From assembly GCA_003248775.1 (NCBI GenBank), contig QFQX01000020.1, forward strand, positions 10,253-74,252: DNA of 64,000 nt, in the 5' to 3' direction. Every line of letters starts with the position of its first letter. The first letter of the stretch is position 1. A model generated the notes under the pieces. That model was not told the origin of the DNA. It made no database searches and worked only from the letters and a program-made list of their open reading frames with translations. Of this stretch, positions 33,340 to 41,888 are shown one piece after another. This DNA comes from Shinella sp. Lineage in GTDB: Bacteria > Pseudomonadota > Alphaproteobacteria > Rhizobiales > Rhizobiaceae. The position numbers and the translations under genes are program-made.

Positions 33340-34278
33340 ATGGCTATATCATCAGAAAGCGTGGCGGCCCGCCGCGCCGTCCCTGAGGAGGGGCGAATCC
33401 GAGGGCTTTTGGGCCGATTTGCATCCCAGATCGCATTGGCGCCGTCGGTCGCGATTACCGCCGTTTTCGTCTACGGCTTCATGCTATGGACCGTCTATAT
33501 CTCGTTCACCGCCTCCAGCATGATGCCCAACTACAAATGGGTTGGGCTGGAGCAATATGTCAGGCTGTGGTCAGATCCCGTCTGGAACCGATCCGTCGTC
33601 AACATTTTCATTTTCAGCGGACTCTATATCGCGCTGACCATGACGGTGGGGCTTTTTCTTGCGATCCTCCTCGATCAGAAGGTCCGCGCCGAAGGGGCTC
33701 TGAGACTGGTCTATCTTTATCCGATGGCGCTATCGTTTATCGTGACCGGGACGGCCTGGAAGTGGATCCTCAACCCAGGCCTCGGTATCGAGCGCCTCGT
33801 CAAGCTTTGGGGCTGGGAGAATTTTCGCTTCGATTGGCTGGTCGATCCTCAGTTTGCTCTGTACACGATCGTCATAGCCGGCGTTTGGCAAGCTTCGGGC
33901 TTCGTCATGGCCTTGTTCCTCGCCGGCCTGCGCGGCATTGATGACGATCTGGTGAAGGCCGCCCGCCTGGACGGCGCCACCGGTCCCTCAATTTATCGTC
34001 GCGTCATTCTGCCCTTGCTCGGACCGACCTTCCTGACCGTGATCGTCGTTCTGATACAGCAGGCATTCAGGACATTCGACCTCGTGATCGCCTTGACCGC
34101 CGGTGGCCCGGCGAACAGCACTCACCTGCCGGCGACTTTCATGTACCGAGCAGCCTTCCAGCGTTCTCAGCTTGGCGTCAGTGCGGCGAGTGCGGTGATG
34201 ATCTTCATGACCATTGTCGCGATCCTTATCCCTTACCTTTACACCTCCAGCAGGAAGAGCGGCCATGAGCACAAATGA
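33340..34278 (+). CDS. ABC transporter permease (MalF/UgpA type)
   Basis: 312 residues with six helices. The EAA loop KAARLDGATGPSIYRRVILP (about 210-229) contacts the ATPase. It overlaps the next permease gene by 14 bases, so the two are coupled. A 133-base gap separates it from the binding protein gene, a common spot for differential expression. Confidence 0.92.
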   Translation: MAISSESVAARRAVPEEGRIRGLLGRFASQIALAPSVAITAVFVYGFMLWTVYISFTASSMMPNYKWVGLEQYVRLWSDPVWNRSVVNIFIFSGLYIALTMTVGLFLAILLDQKVRAEGALRLVYLYPMALSFIVTGTAWKWILNPGLGIERLVKLWGWENFRFDWLVDPQFALYTIVIAGVWQASGFVMALFLAGLRGIDDDLVKAARLDGATGPSIYRRVILPLLGPTFLTVIVVLIQQAFRTFDLVIALTAGGPANSTHLPATFMYRAAFQRSQLGVSAASAVMIFMTIVAILIPYLYTSSRKSGHEHK

Positions 34279-35149
34279 GATGGTTCTCGGGACCGGTTTT
34301 GCGCATCGCCTCACCCGGTTCTTCATCTATGGCGCCCTCGTGTTGATGGCCGCCATGTATCTCTTCCCGCTGTTCGTGGTTTTGATGACTTCGCTGAAGA
34401 GCGCCGAAGAAATCCGAACGGGGACGATCATCGATCTCCCCTCAGCGCCTTCGTTAAAGTCCTGGTACGATGCCATGTTCGTCGCCTGCATCGGCGTATC
34501 GTGCAACGGCCTGAGCAAGCACTTTATCAATTCATTCACGATGGTCACGCCGGCGGTTCTTCTTTCGACGTCGATCGGCGCGTTGAACGGCTTTGCTCTC
34601 ACCCAATTCCGTTTTCGCGGCGATACGCTGGTCTTCGCATTCCTTCTTTTTGGCGTATTCCTGCCCCTGCAGATCGTCCTGATCCCGCTCGCCAGCGTTC
34701 TTGGCAAGATCGGAATTGCCAACAGCATATGGGCCCTGGTGCTCGTGCACGTGATTTACGGCATACCGTTCACGACGCTGTTTTTCCGCAACTTCTTCGT
34801 TACCGTGCCGCATGAGATCACCAGCGCAGCCAAGATGGACGGCGCCGGCTTCCTCCAGATCTTTTTCCGCATCGTCCTGCCAATCTCGATCCCCAGCTTC
34901 GTCGTTTCGATCATCTGGCAATTCACAAACATCTGGAACGACTATCTCTTCGCCACCACCTACACGTCAGGCGATTCTTCTCCGGTAACGGTCGGACTCT
35001 ATAATATGGTGGCATCGACCACCGGGGTGAAAGCCTACAACGTGGACATGGCCGCTGTGCTTCTGACCGCCCTCCCCACCCTCATCGTCTACATCTTTGC
35101 CGGTCGCTACTTCATTCGCGGTCTCGTCGCGGGAGCCGTCAAAGGATGA
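34265..35149 (+). CDS. ABC transporter permease (MalG/UgpE type)
   Basis: 294 residues, six helices, EAA loop SAAKMDGAGFLQIFFRIVLP near 200. ATG 34265 lies inside the end of the preceding permease gene. It shares the typical N- and C-terminal organisation of MalG-type permeases and is the partner of the previous gene. The C-terminus VAGAVKG matches that of the paralogous permease at 48977. Confidence 0.92.
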   Translation: MSTNEMVLGTGFAHRLTRFFIYGALVLMAAMYLFPLFVVLMTSLKSAEEIRTGTIIDLPSAPSLKSWYDAMFVACIGVSCNGLSKHFINSFTMVTPAVLLSTSIGALNGFALTQFRFRGDTLVFAFLLFGVFLPLQIVLIPLASVLGKIGIANSIWALVLVHVIYGIPFTTLFFRNFFVTVPHEITSAAKMDGAGFLQIFFRIVLPISIPSFVVSIIWQFTNIWNDYLFATTYTSGDSSPVTVGLYNMVASTTGVKAYNVDMAAVLLTALPTLIVYIFAGRYFIRGLVAGAVKG

Positions 35150-35186
35150 AGCACTGCTGGCGCAAAATTCACCGGGAAACATTGTC

Positions 35187-36785
35187 ATGACCGCGAATTA
35201 CGACTTCATCATCATCGGGGCCGGGTCGGCCGGCTGTGTCCTTGCCAACAGGCTCAGCGCCGATCCGGCGGCGAAGGTCCTCCTTCTTGAAGCGGGTGCG
35301 CGCGACCGTAACCCTCTCATTCGCATTCCGATCGGCGTGAATTATACGGTTGGCAGCAAGATCGACTGGCAGATGCTCAGCGAGCCCGAGCCGGGACTCG
35401 ATGGCCGTCAGATCAACCTGCCCCGCGGCAAGGTGCTCGGCGGGTCGTCAGCGATCAATGGCATGATTTTCGTGCGTGGGCATGCCGAGGACTTCAACGA
35501 CTGGGAACGCGGTGGTGCGACCGGCTGGAACTACGACGCCGTGCTGCCGTATTTCAAACGCCTCGAGAATTGGCATGGACCTGCTTCGCAGGCGCGCGGC
35601 AGCCTCGGTCCGATTGCAGTGGCCTACGGAAAATACCGGACACCCTTGTTGGAGGCTTTTCTTCATGCAGGCGAGCAAATGGGCTATTCGGTCGTCGACG
35701 ACTACAACACCGGCAATCATGAAGGATTCAACTGGGTCCAGTACAATATCGACCCGGACAAGGCCGTCCGCGTCTCAGCAGCGCATGGCTATCTCCAGCC
35801 GGTTCGGGACAGAAAGAACCTCACGATCGTCACCGGCGCGCACGTCGTAGGGCTGACGATTGCGCAACAGCGATGCACCGGCCTCCGCTATGTCGTAGAT
35901 GGCAAGGAGATCACGGTCTGTGCCGGCGAAACGATCCTATCGGCCGGCTCCTACATGTCCCCGCAATTGTTGATGCTGTCAGGCATTGGCCCCGCCGATG
36001 ATCTGAGCCGTGTCGGGATCAAGCCGGTCCACGACCTGCCCGGCGTCGGTCAAAATCTGCAGGATCACGTTGGAGCGCTGGTACAGTTCGCCAGCACGAA
36101 GCCGCTCACCTACTATTCGCTCAAGAACCCAATGCGCGGCGCAAAGGCCCTCGCAGAATATCTATTCCAGAACTCCGGTCCGATTGCGGTGTTCCCGATG
36201 GCGGTGCAGTCCTTCCTCAAGAGCGATCCATCGCAGGAGCGTCCCAACCTGCAGATTCAGTTCTATCCTGTTAGCCGCGACCTGAAAGATCCGGCCGGCA
36301 AGATAGGAACGTTCAGCGCCTATTCGCTTCAATATGGGCTGATGCGGCCCAAGTCGCGAGGCGCCCTGACGCTGCGGTCAGCGAATCCATTCGAACAGCC
36401 CAGGATCCAGCACAACTTCCTCACGCATCCTGACGACGTTCAGGCGATGACTGACGCACTCCGCCTCGTGCGGGAAATTGGGTCCCAAGCAGCGTTCAAG
36501 GAATTCAGCGGCGGCGAAATGGATCCGGGTCTCGACGTCCAATCCGACGCCGACATCCAGGCCTACAACCGCAGAGTTCTGGCAAGCGAACTCCATCCGG
36601 CCGGCACATGCAAGATGGGCTCAGATGAATTGGCTGTGGTCGATCCGGAGTTGCGCGTTCGTGGAATTGAAGGCCTGAGGGTTGCCGATGTGTCGATCAT
36701 GCCTGTGCTGACGTCCGGCAACACCAATGCGCCGGCCATGATGATCGGTGAACGAGCCTCCGCGCTCATCCTGGGACAGGCGTAG
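35187..36785 (+). CDS. GMC-family FAD oxidoreductase (choline dehydrogenase-like)
   Basis: 532 residues. FAD-binding GAGSAG at 11-16, PRGKVLGGSSAING (about 78-91) and the C-terminal catalytic His in ELHPAGTCKMG (near 466) with a partner Asn in SGNTNAP are present. The enzyme oxidises an alcohol to aldehyde or ketone using FAD. ATG 35187 has GGGAAA upstream. It follows the transporter genes and probably starts breakdown of the imported compound. Confidence 0.92.
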   Translation: MTANYDFIIIGAGSAGCVLANRLSADPAAKVLLLEAGARDRNPLIRIPIGVNYTVGSKIDWQMLSEPEPGLDGRQINLPRGKVLGGSSAINGMIFVRGHAEDFNDWERGGATGWNYDAVLPYFKRLENWHGPASQARGSLGPIAVAYGKYRTPLLEAFLHAGEQMGYSVVDDYNTGNHEGFNWVQYNIDPDKAVRVSAAHGYLQPVRDRKNLTIVTGAHVVGLTIAQQRCTGLRYVVDGKEITVCAGETILSAGSYMSPQLLMLSGIGPADDLSRVGIKPVHDLPGVGQNLQDHVGALVQFASTKPLTYYSLKNPMRGAKALAEYLFQNSGPIAVFPMAVQSFLKSDPSQERPNLQIQFYPVSRDLKDPAGKIGTFSAYSLQYGLMRPKSRGALTLRSANPFEQPRIQHNFLTHPDDVQAMTDALRLVREIGSQAAFKEFSGGEMDPGLDVQSDADIQAYNRRVLASELHPAGTCKMGSDELAVVDPELRVRGIEGLRVADVSIMPVLTSGNTNAPAMMIGERASALILGQA

Positions 36786-36887
36786 AGCGGAAGCTGAATC
36801 CAGTACCAGATGCGGACCCTTCTTCGATCCGTTCGTTGACGGTGGCTTGCCGTCCGAACGTCGTTGGCAAAACGGGTCATGAAAAAG

Positions 36888-36910
36888 AAAAGTGAATACA
36901 CTTTATACAC
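36888..36910. promoter_or_regulatory. Candidate GntR-type operator, site 4 (HbpS-like gene)
   Basis: AAAAGTGAATACACTTTATACAC shares AAAAGTGAATAC with sites 2 and 3, with a second half TATACAC. It ends 12 bases before the GTG at 36923, so it overlaps the ribosome site region and could repress directly. Confidence 0.5.
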
Positions 36911-36922
36911 AGGGAGTCGATT

Positions 36923-37402
36923 GTGACAGAAACAGCTCAAAAGCAAATCGCCGCGATTCGGCAGGAGGTGGCGGCTCTCTCCTTCACCAAATTCGAGCAA
37001 AACGATGCATTGGCGTTGGGGAAAACACTCCTCGCACTGGCGGAAGCGGCGTCGCTTCGCGTCGCGATCGGTGTTGATCTTGGAGAGCAGGTGATGTTCC
37101 GCGCGTCCCTGCCGGGCACGAGCGCCGACTATCAAACGTGGATCGATCGCAAGTTCAACACGGTGCGCCGCTTCGGAAAATCCTCGATGGAGCTGGAGTT
37201 GACCGCCGGGTTCGAGCCGGGATTTGCCGCCGAACGTGCCCTTGATCCGGCACGGTTCGTTCTCTGTGGCGGCGCCGTTCCGATCCTGATCGGCGAGACT
37301 GTCGTTGGATGCATCGGCTGCGCTGGACTGGCTTCGATAGAAGACCATCGGTTTGTGATTCAGGCGCTCGCTACCTATCACAAATCCGTTGACGCGAAAT
37401 AA
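36923..37402 (+). CDS. UPF0303/HbpS-like family protein (PF03928)
   Basis: 159 residues. The segments FTKFEQNDALALGKTLL, RKFNTVRRFGKSS (about 75-88) and GGAVPILIGETVVGCIGCAGL (in parts) are the family pattern. Members include the heme-binding HbpS and GlcG-like proteins; a real enzymatic role is unproven. GTG 36923 has AGGGAG upstream. It stands between two candidate operators and may form its own small unit before the monooxygenase operon. Confidence 0.75.
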   Translation: MTETAQKQIAAIRQEVAALSFTKFEQNDALALGKTLLALAEAASLRVAIGVDLGEQVMFRASLPGTSADYQTWIDRKFNTVRRFGKSSMELELTAGFEPGFAAERALDPARFVLCGGAVPILIGETVVGCIGCAGLASIEDHRFVIQALATYHKSVDAK

Positions 37403-37406
37403 TCTA

Positions 37407-37429
37407 AATTGCATACTGAATGCACTTTT
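37407..37429. promoter_or_regulatory. Candidate GntR-type operator, site 5 (monooxygenase operon, inverted)
   Basis: Reverse strand reads AAAAGTGCATTCAGTATGCA, matching the island motif. It lies 31 bases before ATG 37460. Confidence 0.6.
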
Positions 37430-37459
37430 GAAACTCAGACACCTCAGGAAGGATGCTGT

Positions 37460-38719
37460 ATGTACCCGTTCAAATTGAGCCCCCAGGATGCGGAGATGAT
37501 CGAAAAGGCAAAAGCCCTCAAGGAGGTCTTTGCTTCGCGTGCCCGCAAGGTCGATGAAGAGGGCGGCTGGCCTCACGACAACTGGAAGGACATTGTCGAG
37601 GGCGGCTTTCTCAAGCTCGGCGTCCCGAAGGAATACGGTGGTTACGGCGAGGAAGACGCAGGTTTCAGCCATGCGTGCCATGCAGTCGTCGAAATCTTCG
37701 CCTCGGTTTGCGGCAGCACCGGCTGGATCATCCAGAACCAGTATCACTGCCATGGCCTGGTGGCCGCGCTCGGCACCGAGCAGCAGAAGCGGCGAATCTT
37801 CTCCGATATCGTGACGAACGGCGTCGGTATCGCTTCGGTCGGCAGTGAAGTGGCACCCGGCCGCAATACGTCTACGCCGCACAAGGATGGCAAGATCACG
37901 TTCACGTCGGATATCACGCCCACCGACGGTGGCTTCCTCGTCAACGGCTTCAAGGGATTCACCAGTGGCGGCGGCGCGGCGAAGTATCTTCTGTGGTGGG
38001 GTGTCGTTCCGGGAACCGATGATCCGGACATTGGCGTCTGCGTCTTCCTGATCGAACTTCCTCACGCTGGCGTCGAATTCGCATCTGGCTGGGATGAAGC
38101 AATCGGCATCCGGTCGTCGCTCTCCGGCGGCGCAAAGTTCACGGACGTCTTCATTCCGTGGAAAAACGTGCTTGGCGAACCGGGCGACTTCAACCAGATT
38201 CATCCCTACACGTTCGAACTGGCTTACGCCTCGCATTCCCTGGGCTCGGCTCAGGGCATCTATGACGAAGTGCGCCAGTCCGTCGCCGCGCGCCAGTTCC
38301 TTCAGGACGATGCGACCAACATGTACTCGCTTGGCGAAATGGCCTCGGCGATCGCCGCAACCCGCTCGCAGCTCTGGTATGCGCAGCATCTCTATGACCA
38401 GAAGATGTGGGGTGAAGCCTCTCACGCGACGCTGATGGGCCTGCACATGGCCAAGACGACGGCGGTCATGTGTGCGAACAAGGCAGCCGAAATCGTCGGC
38501 ACGCGCGCTGTGTTCCACTGGAGCCCCATTCCGCGTCTGGCTCGCGACGCCCGCGTCGCAACGCTGCATACGCGCGAAAGCCTGATCATGAAGGTCGTTG
38601 CCAAGACCGAGGTGACTCAGGAATACTTCCCGAAAGCTAAGTATGGACGCCGTCTTCCGGCGAGCGAACGTAAGACCTGGGCCGACTTTGGCTTCAAGTT
38701 CGAGCGCGACGTGGCGTAA
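37460..38719 (+). CDS. Acyl-CoA-dehydrogenase-fold flavin-dependent monooxygenase
   Basis: 419 residues of the acyl-CoA dehydrogenase superfamily. The arrangement and the absence of the canonical catalytic Glu region suggest the oxygenase branch (HpaB/DszC/SfnC-like, group D monooxygenases) that uses reduced flavin from a separate reductase, here plausibly the product of 31204. ATG 37460 has AGGAAGGA upstream. It is followed at once by an M24 gene. Substrate and exact chemistry are unknown; a true dehydrogenase remains possible. Confidence 0.75.
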   Translation: MYPFKLSPQDAEMIEKAKALKEVFASRARKVDEEGGWPHDNWKDIVEGGFLKLGVPKEYGGYGEEDAGFSHACHAVVEIFASVCGSTGWIIQNQYHCHGLVAALGTEQQKRRIFSDIVTNGVGIASVGSEVAPGRNTSTPHKDGKITFTSDITPTDGGFLVNGFKGFTSGGGAAKYLLWWGVVPGTDDPDIGVCVFLIELPHAGVEFASGWDEAIGIRSSLSGGAKFTDVFIPWKNVLGEPGDFNQIHPYTFELAYASHSLGSAQGIYDEVRQSVAARQFLQDDATNMYSLGEMASAIAATRSQLWYAQHLYDQKMWGEASHATLMGLHMAKTTAVMCANKAAEIVGTRAVFHWSPIPRLARDARVATLHTRESLIMKVVAKTEVTQEYFPKAKYGRRLPASERKTWADFGFKFERDVA

Positions 38720-38724
38720 CGGTG

Positions 38725-39852
38725 ATGGAAGCGAAGAGCCTGTTACCCTTCGAGCGCGCCGAGTACAGGGCGCGTATCGAACGGGTCGTGAAGGAAATGG
38801 CGGATCGGGGCGCCGATCTGCTTCTCGTCGATCAGATCGACAGCCTCGCCTATCTGACTGGCTACTCGCATTCGGCGGCACGTTATCAGGCTGCGTTGAT
38901 CTCGCCTTCGGGCGAGATCACGCTGCTGATCCGATCGTCGGATTTGCCCGGCGCAAAGCGCCAGGCAACGGCAGACGCCTTCGAGACCTTTCACGATCAT
39001 GAAGACGAAATCGCGTTGCTTACCCGCCTGCTCGGCGACAGCGGCGCGAAGACACTCGCCATCGAGACAGATAGCCACTTTCTGACCATCCAGCGCCTTG
39101 AGCGCATAGAAGCAGCGCTGCCGGCGCTGAAGTTTGCGGATTTCGGCAAGGTTATCTGGGAACACCGGCTGATCAAGTCGCCGGCGGAGATCGAGGCGCT
39201 GCGCCGAGCCTGCGCAATCGCGGATGCGACCGTTCAGGCCGGAACCGACGCGATCGCGGTTGGCCGCTCGGAGCGTGAGCCCGCGATTGCCGCCTATCGC
39301 GCCGCAATCAGCATGGGAGCGGACAACGGCCGCATCGCCGTGTTCGGTTACGGCAGCACGGTGGCCAACATGCACGGTCGTCTCGGCGAACGTATCATGG
39401 AGGCTGGCGAGCTCTATTTCATCGAGGCGGTGCCACAGGTCTACGGCTATTCTGGACGCCTTGCGAGACCAATGGCGGTGGGCAGGCTTTCCGACGGTCA
39501 TCGCAAGATCGCCGAGAGGGTCGTTGAAATCCAGGACGAGTTCATCGCGGCCATGGTTCCTGGCGCCATTTCGGGAGAGATCGACCGCAAAGCCCGTGAG
39601 ACGATGCTGCGCGAGGGGCTGAAGAAGACCTATCCGCAGGTTTCCGCCTATACGCTTGGCTACCATTCCGTCCCCCGTACCTCGGATCACACCAGGATCT
39701 TCATGCCCAACGAAACCTGGGCGATAGAGCCGAACATGGTATTCCACGTTATCCATTATTCCGAAGGGATGCCGTTCAGCGAAACCGTGCTTGTCACGGA
39801 AACGGGACCGGTTCGCCTGACCCAGACCCCCAGGGAGATTGCAATTCGATGA
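38725..39852 (+). CDS. M24-fold protein, copy 2
   Basis: 375 residues and clearly a paralogue of 28537 (RGADLLLVDQID, YLTGY, AARYQAALI; FIEAVPQVYGYSGRLARP). It shows the same loss of three metal ligands as copy 1, so the shared change is old and conserved rather than a random defect. ATG 38725 is five bases after the monooxygenase stop; a GTG one codon earlier is also possible. The next gene overlaps by four bases. Confidence 0.78.
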   Translation: MEAKSLLPFERAEYRARIERVVKEMADRGADLLLVDQIDSLAYLTGYSHSAARYQAALISPSGEITLLIRSSDLPGAKRQATADAFETFHDHEDEIALLTRLLGDSGAKTLAIETDSHFLTIQRLERIEAALPALKFADFGKVIWEHRLIKSPAEIEALRRACAIADATVQAGTDAIAVGRSEREPAIAAYRAAISMGADNGRIAVFGYGSTVANMHGRLGERIMEAGELYFIEAVPQVYGYSGRLARPMAVGRLSDGHRKIAERVVEIQDEFIAAMVPGAISGEIDRKARETMLREGLKKTYPQVSAYTLGYHSVPRTSDHTRIFMPNETWAIEPNMVFHVIHYSEGMPFSETVLVTETGPVRLTQTPREIAIR

Positions 39853-40598
39853 GCAACGATAAACAGCGTGTTCTGGTGATCGGTGGATCCAGCGGCATGG
39901 GAGAAGCGGGCGTTCGCGCGCTTCTTTCCGCCGGTGCCCGCGTCGTTATGGCAGACATCAAGCCTGCTCCGGAGGATCTCGGCGCAGAGCGCGTTCTGAC
40001 GATCGATATCGGCAACGACACTGCGATCAACGCCGTGGTCGCCGAGGCTGCTGGCGTTCTGGGTGGCCTCGATGCCGTCTGGAATAATGCCGGTGTCTGT
40101 TGTGTCGGTTCGGTGGAGAGTATGGACCTCGACGCGTTCGACAAGAGCTATGCACTCAACGTCCGGGCGAATGCGGTGCTTGCACGCGCTGCAATCCCGC
40201 TGCTGCGTCAGGCGGGCGGGGGCAGCCTGCTGTTCACCGCCTCGGCAGCGTCGATCATGGTCGCGAAAGGTTCATTGCCCTACCAGATGTCGAAATCGGC
40301 CCTGCTGACGATGACGCGGCAGCTCGCCCTCGAATATGCAGCCGATGGCATTCGCGTCAACGCGCTTTGCCCTGGCTGGGTGGACACGCCGTTCAATGCC
40401 CCGTCCTGGGAAATGTTCGGTGGTTACGACTCCTTCCTGCAGAAGGTCCCGGAACTCGTGCCGCTGCACCGCATGGGCACTGTTGAAGAATTCGGTTCCA
40501 TCGTGAAATTCATTCTCTCCGCCGACGCACGTTTCATGACCGGTCAGGCGGTCGTGGTCGATGGCGGCGAGTCGCTGATCAAAGGCCCTACCCGCTGA
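39849..40598 (+). CDS. Short-chain dehydrogenase/reductase
   Basis: 249 residues. Nucleotide site GGSSGMGE (12-19), NNAG (79-82) and catalytic Y145-x3-K149 are intact, and a C-terminal RFMTGQAVVVDGG matches classical SDRs. It oxidises or reduces an alcohol/ketone using NAD(P). It overlaps the M24 gene by ATGA and precedes an amidohydrolase in the same operon. Confidence 0.92.
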   Translation: MSNDKQRVLVIGGSSGMGEAGVRALLSAGARVVMADIKPAPEDLGAERVLTIDIGNDTAINAVVAEAAGVLGGLDAVWNNAGVCCVGSVESMDLDAFDKSYALNVRANAVLARAAIPLLRQAGGGSLLFTASAASIMVAKGSLPYQMSKSALLTMTRQLALEYAADGIRVNALCPGWVDTPFNAPSWEMFGGYDSFLQKVPELVPLHRMGTVEEFGSIVKFILSADARFMTGQAVVVDGGESLIKGPTR

Positions 40599-40629
40599 TT
40601 GGGTCGCCCGGAAAAGAACAGGATTTGTC

Positions 40630-41859
40630 ATGAGCGATATCATCATCACCAACGCCAACCTTCTCGACCCGCGCGAAGGCAAACTGCATGCAGGTCAGCA
40701 GATTCGCATCGAGGGCCAGAAGATCGTCGAGATCGCGGGTTCCGTCGGCGTGCCGGAAGGCGCTGTGAAAATCGACGCTGGCGGCCGTGTGGTGATGCCG
40801 GGCCTGATCGACGCCCACGTCCACGCGATGGCCTATGTCAACAATCAGGTGCAACTGGCCAATACATCCCCCTATCTCGTCGCGGCACATGCCTCGAAAA
40901 TCCTCGCCGACTATTTGCGTCGCGGGTTCACCACCGTCCGCGATTCCGGCGGTGCTGATGCCGCGCTCGCCGAGGCAACGCGCCTCAACCTGTTTCCTGG
41001 TCCGCGCCTCTTCGTTCCCGGCCTGGCACTCGCCGTGACTGCGGGGCTGGGCGACTTCCGCGTCCGCACCGAACACGAGCAGGGCTGCCCGCATTGTCGC
41101 GGCACCCGTAACATTTCCCGGGTCGTAGATGGTGTGGACGCCGTGCGTCGCGCCGTGCGCGAGGAAATCGCCGGCGGCGCTCACCAGATCAAGCTGATGG
41201 CTGGTGGTGGTAATTCGGGCAAGTCGTCGATCTATTCACCGCATTTCTCACTCGAAGAGCAGCGAGTTGCCGTTCAGGAGGCTGCGGACTTCGGCACCTA
41301 CGTCATGGCCCATTGCTACGGGGTAGAAGTCATTCGCAGGTCGCTGGAAGCCGGCGTGCGCACCATCGAGCACGGGAATTTCATCGATGAGGAAACCGCG
41401 AAGATCGCGGCGGCGAAGGGGGCTTTTGTCGTTCCGACGCTCTCCACATTTGTCGCCAGCATTTTCTATGCTGATCAGCTCGGCACCCCGCCGCACATCG
41501 TCGAGCAAGTCAAGCTGATGGTGCGCCGAGGCGTCGAAGCCGTGAAGATCTGCCGCGACGCCGGCGTGAAGCTCGGCTTCGGCACGGACCTCGAAGGTGT
41601 CATGCACCACTACCAGCTTCACGAGTTCAAGATCCGCTCGGAAGTCGAGACCCCGGCCCAGACCCTGCACTCGGCCACGATCGTCAACGCAGAAATCGTC
41701 CGCCACGAGGGCAAGCTTGGCGAGCTCATTCCGGGTGCGTTCGCAGACCTGCTGATCGTCGACGGCAACCCGCTCGAAAACATCGAGGTCTTCCAGGAAG
41801 ACGGAAGCGCGATCCGGGTGACCGTGAAGGATGGTCACATCCACAAGCGCGACATATGA
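40630..41859 (+). CDS. Metal-dependent amidohydrolase (M38/imidazolonepropionase-like)
   Basis: 409 residues. Metal motif DAHVHA (H63, H65), probable carboxylated Lys in HQIKLMAGGG (near 188), AHCYG, EHGNF and GTDLEG complete a binuclear amidohydrolase site. Such enzymes cleave cyclic or linear amide, urea or dipeptide bonds; the closest style is the Xaa-Pro dipeptidase/organophosphate-type group. Placement before D-serine dehydratase suggests release of an amino acid. Confidence 0.88.
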   Translation: MSDIIITNANLLDPREGKLHAGQQIRIEGQKIVEIAGSVGVPEGAVKIDAGGRVVMPGLIDAHVHAMAYVNNQVQLANTSPYLVAAHASKILADYLRRGFTTVRDSGGADAALAEATRLNLFPGPRLFVPGLALAVTAGLGDFRVRTEHEQGCPHCRGTRNISRVVDGVDAVRRAVREEIAGGAHQIKLMAGGGNSGKSSIYSPHFSLEEQRVAVQEAADFGTYVMAHCYGVEVIRRSLEAGVRTIEHGNFIDEETAKIAAAKGAFVVPTLSTFVASIFYADQLGTPPHIVEQVKLMVRRGVEAVKICRDAGVKLGFGTDLEGVMHHYQLHEFKIRSEVETPAQTLHSATIVNAEIVRHEGKLGELIPGAFADLLIVDGNPLENIEVFQEDGSAIRVTVKDGHIHKRDI

Positions 41860-41888
41860 GCTGATCGATATTCCCGAGGAGGATAAAC

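Noticed and set aside
36563..38881. 772-codon open frame on the minus strand
   Set aside because: It lies antisense to the GMC, HbpS-like and monooxygenase genes, which have motifs and ribosome sites; the opposite frame is a by-product of high GC.
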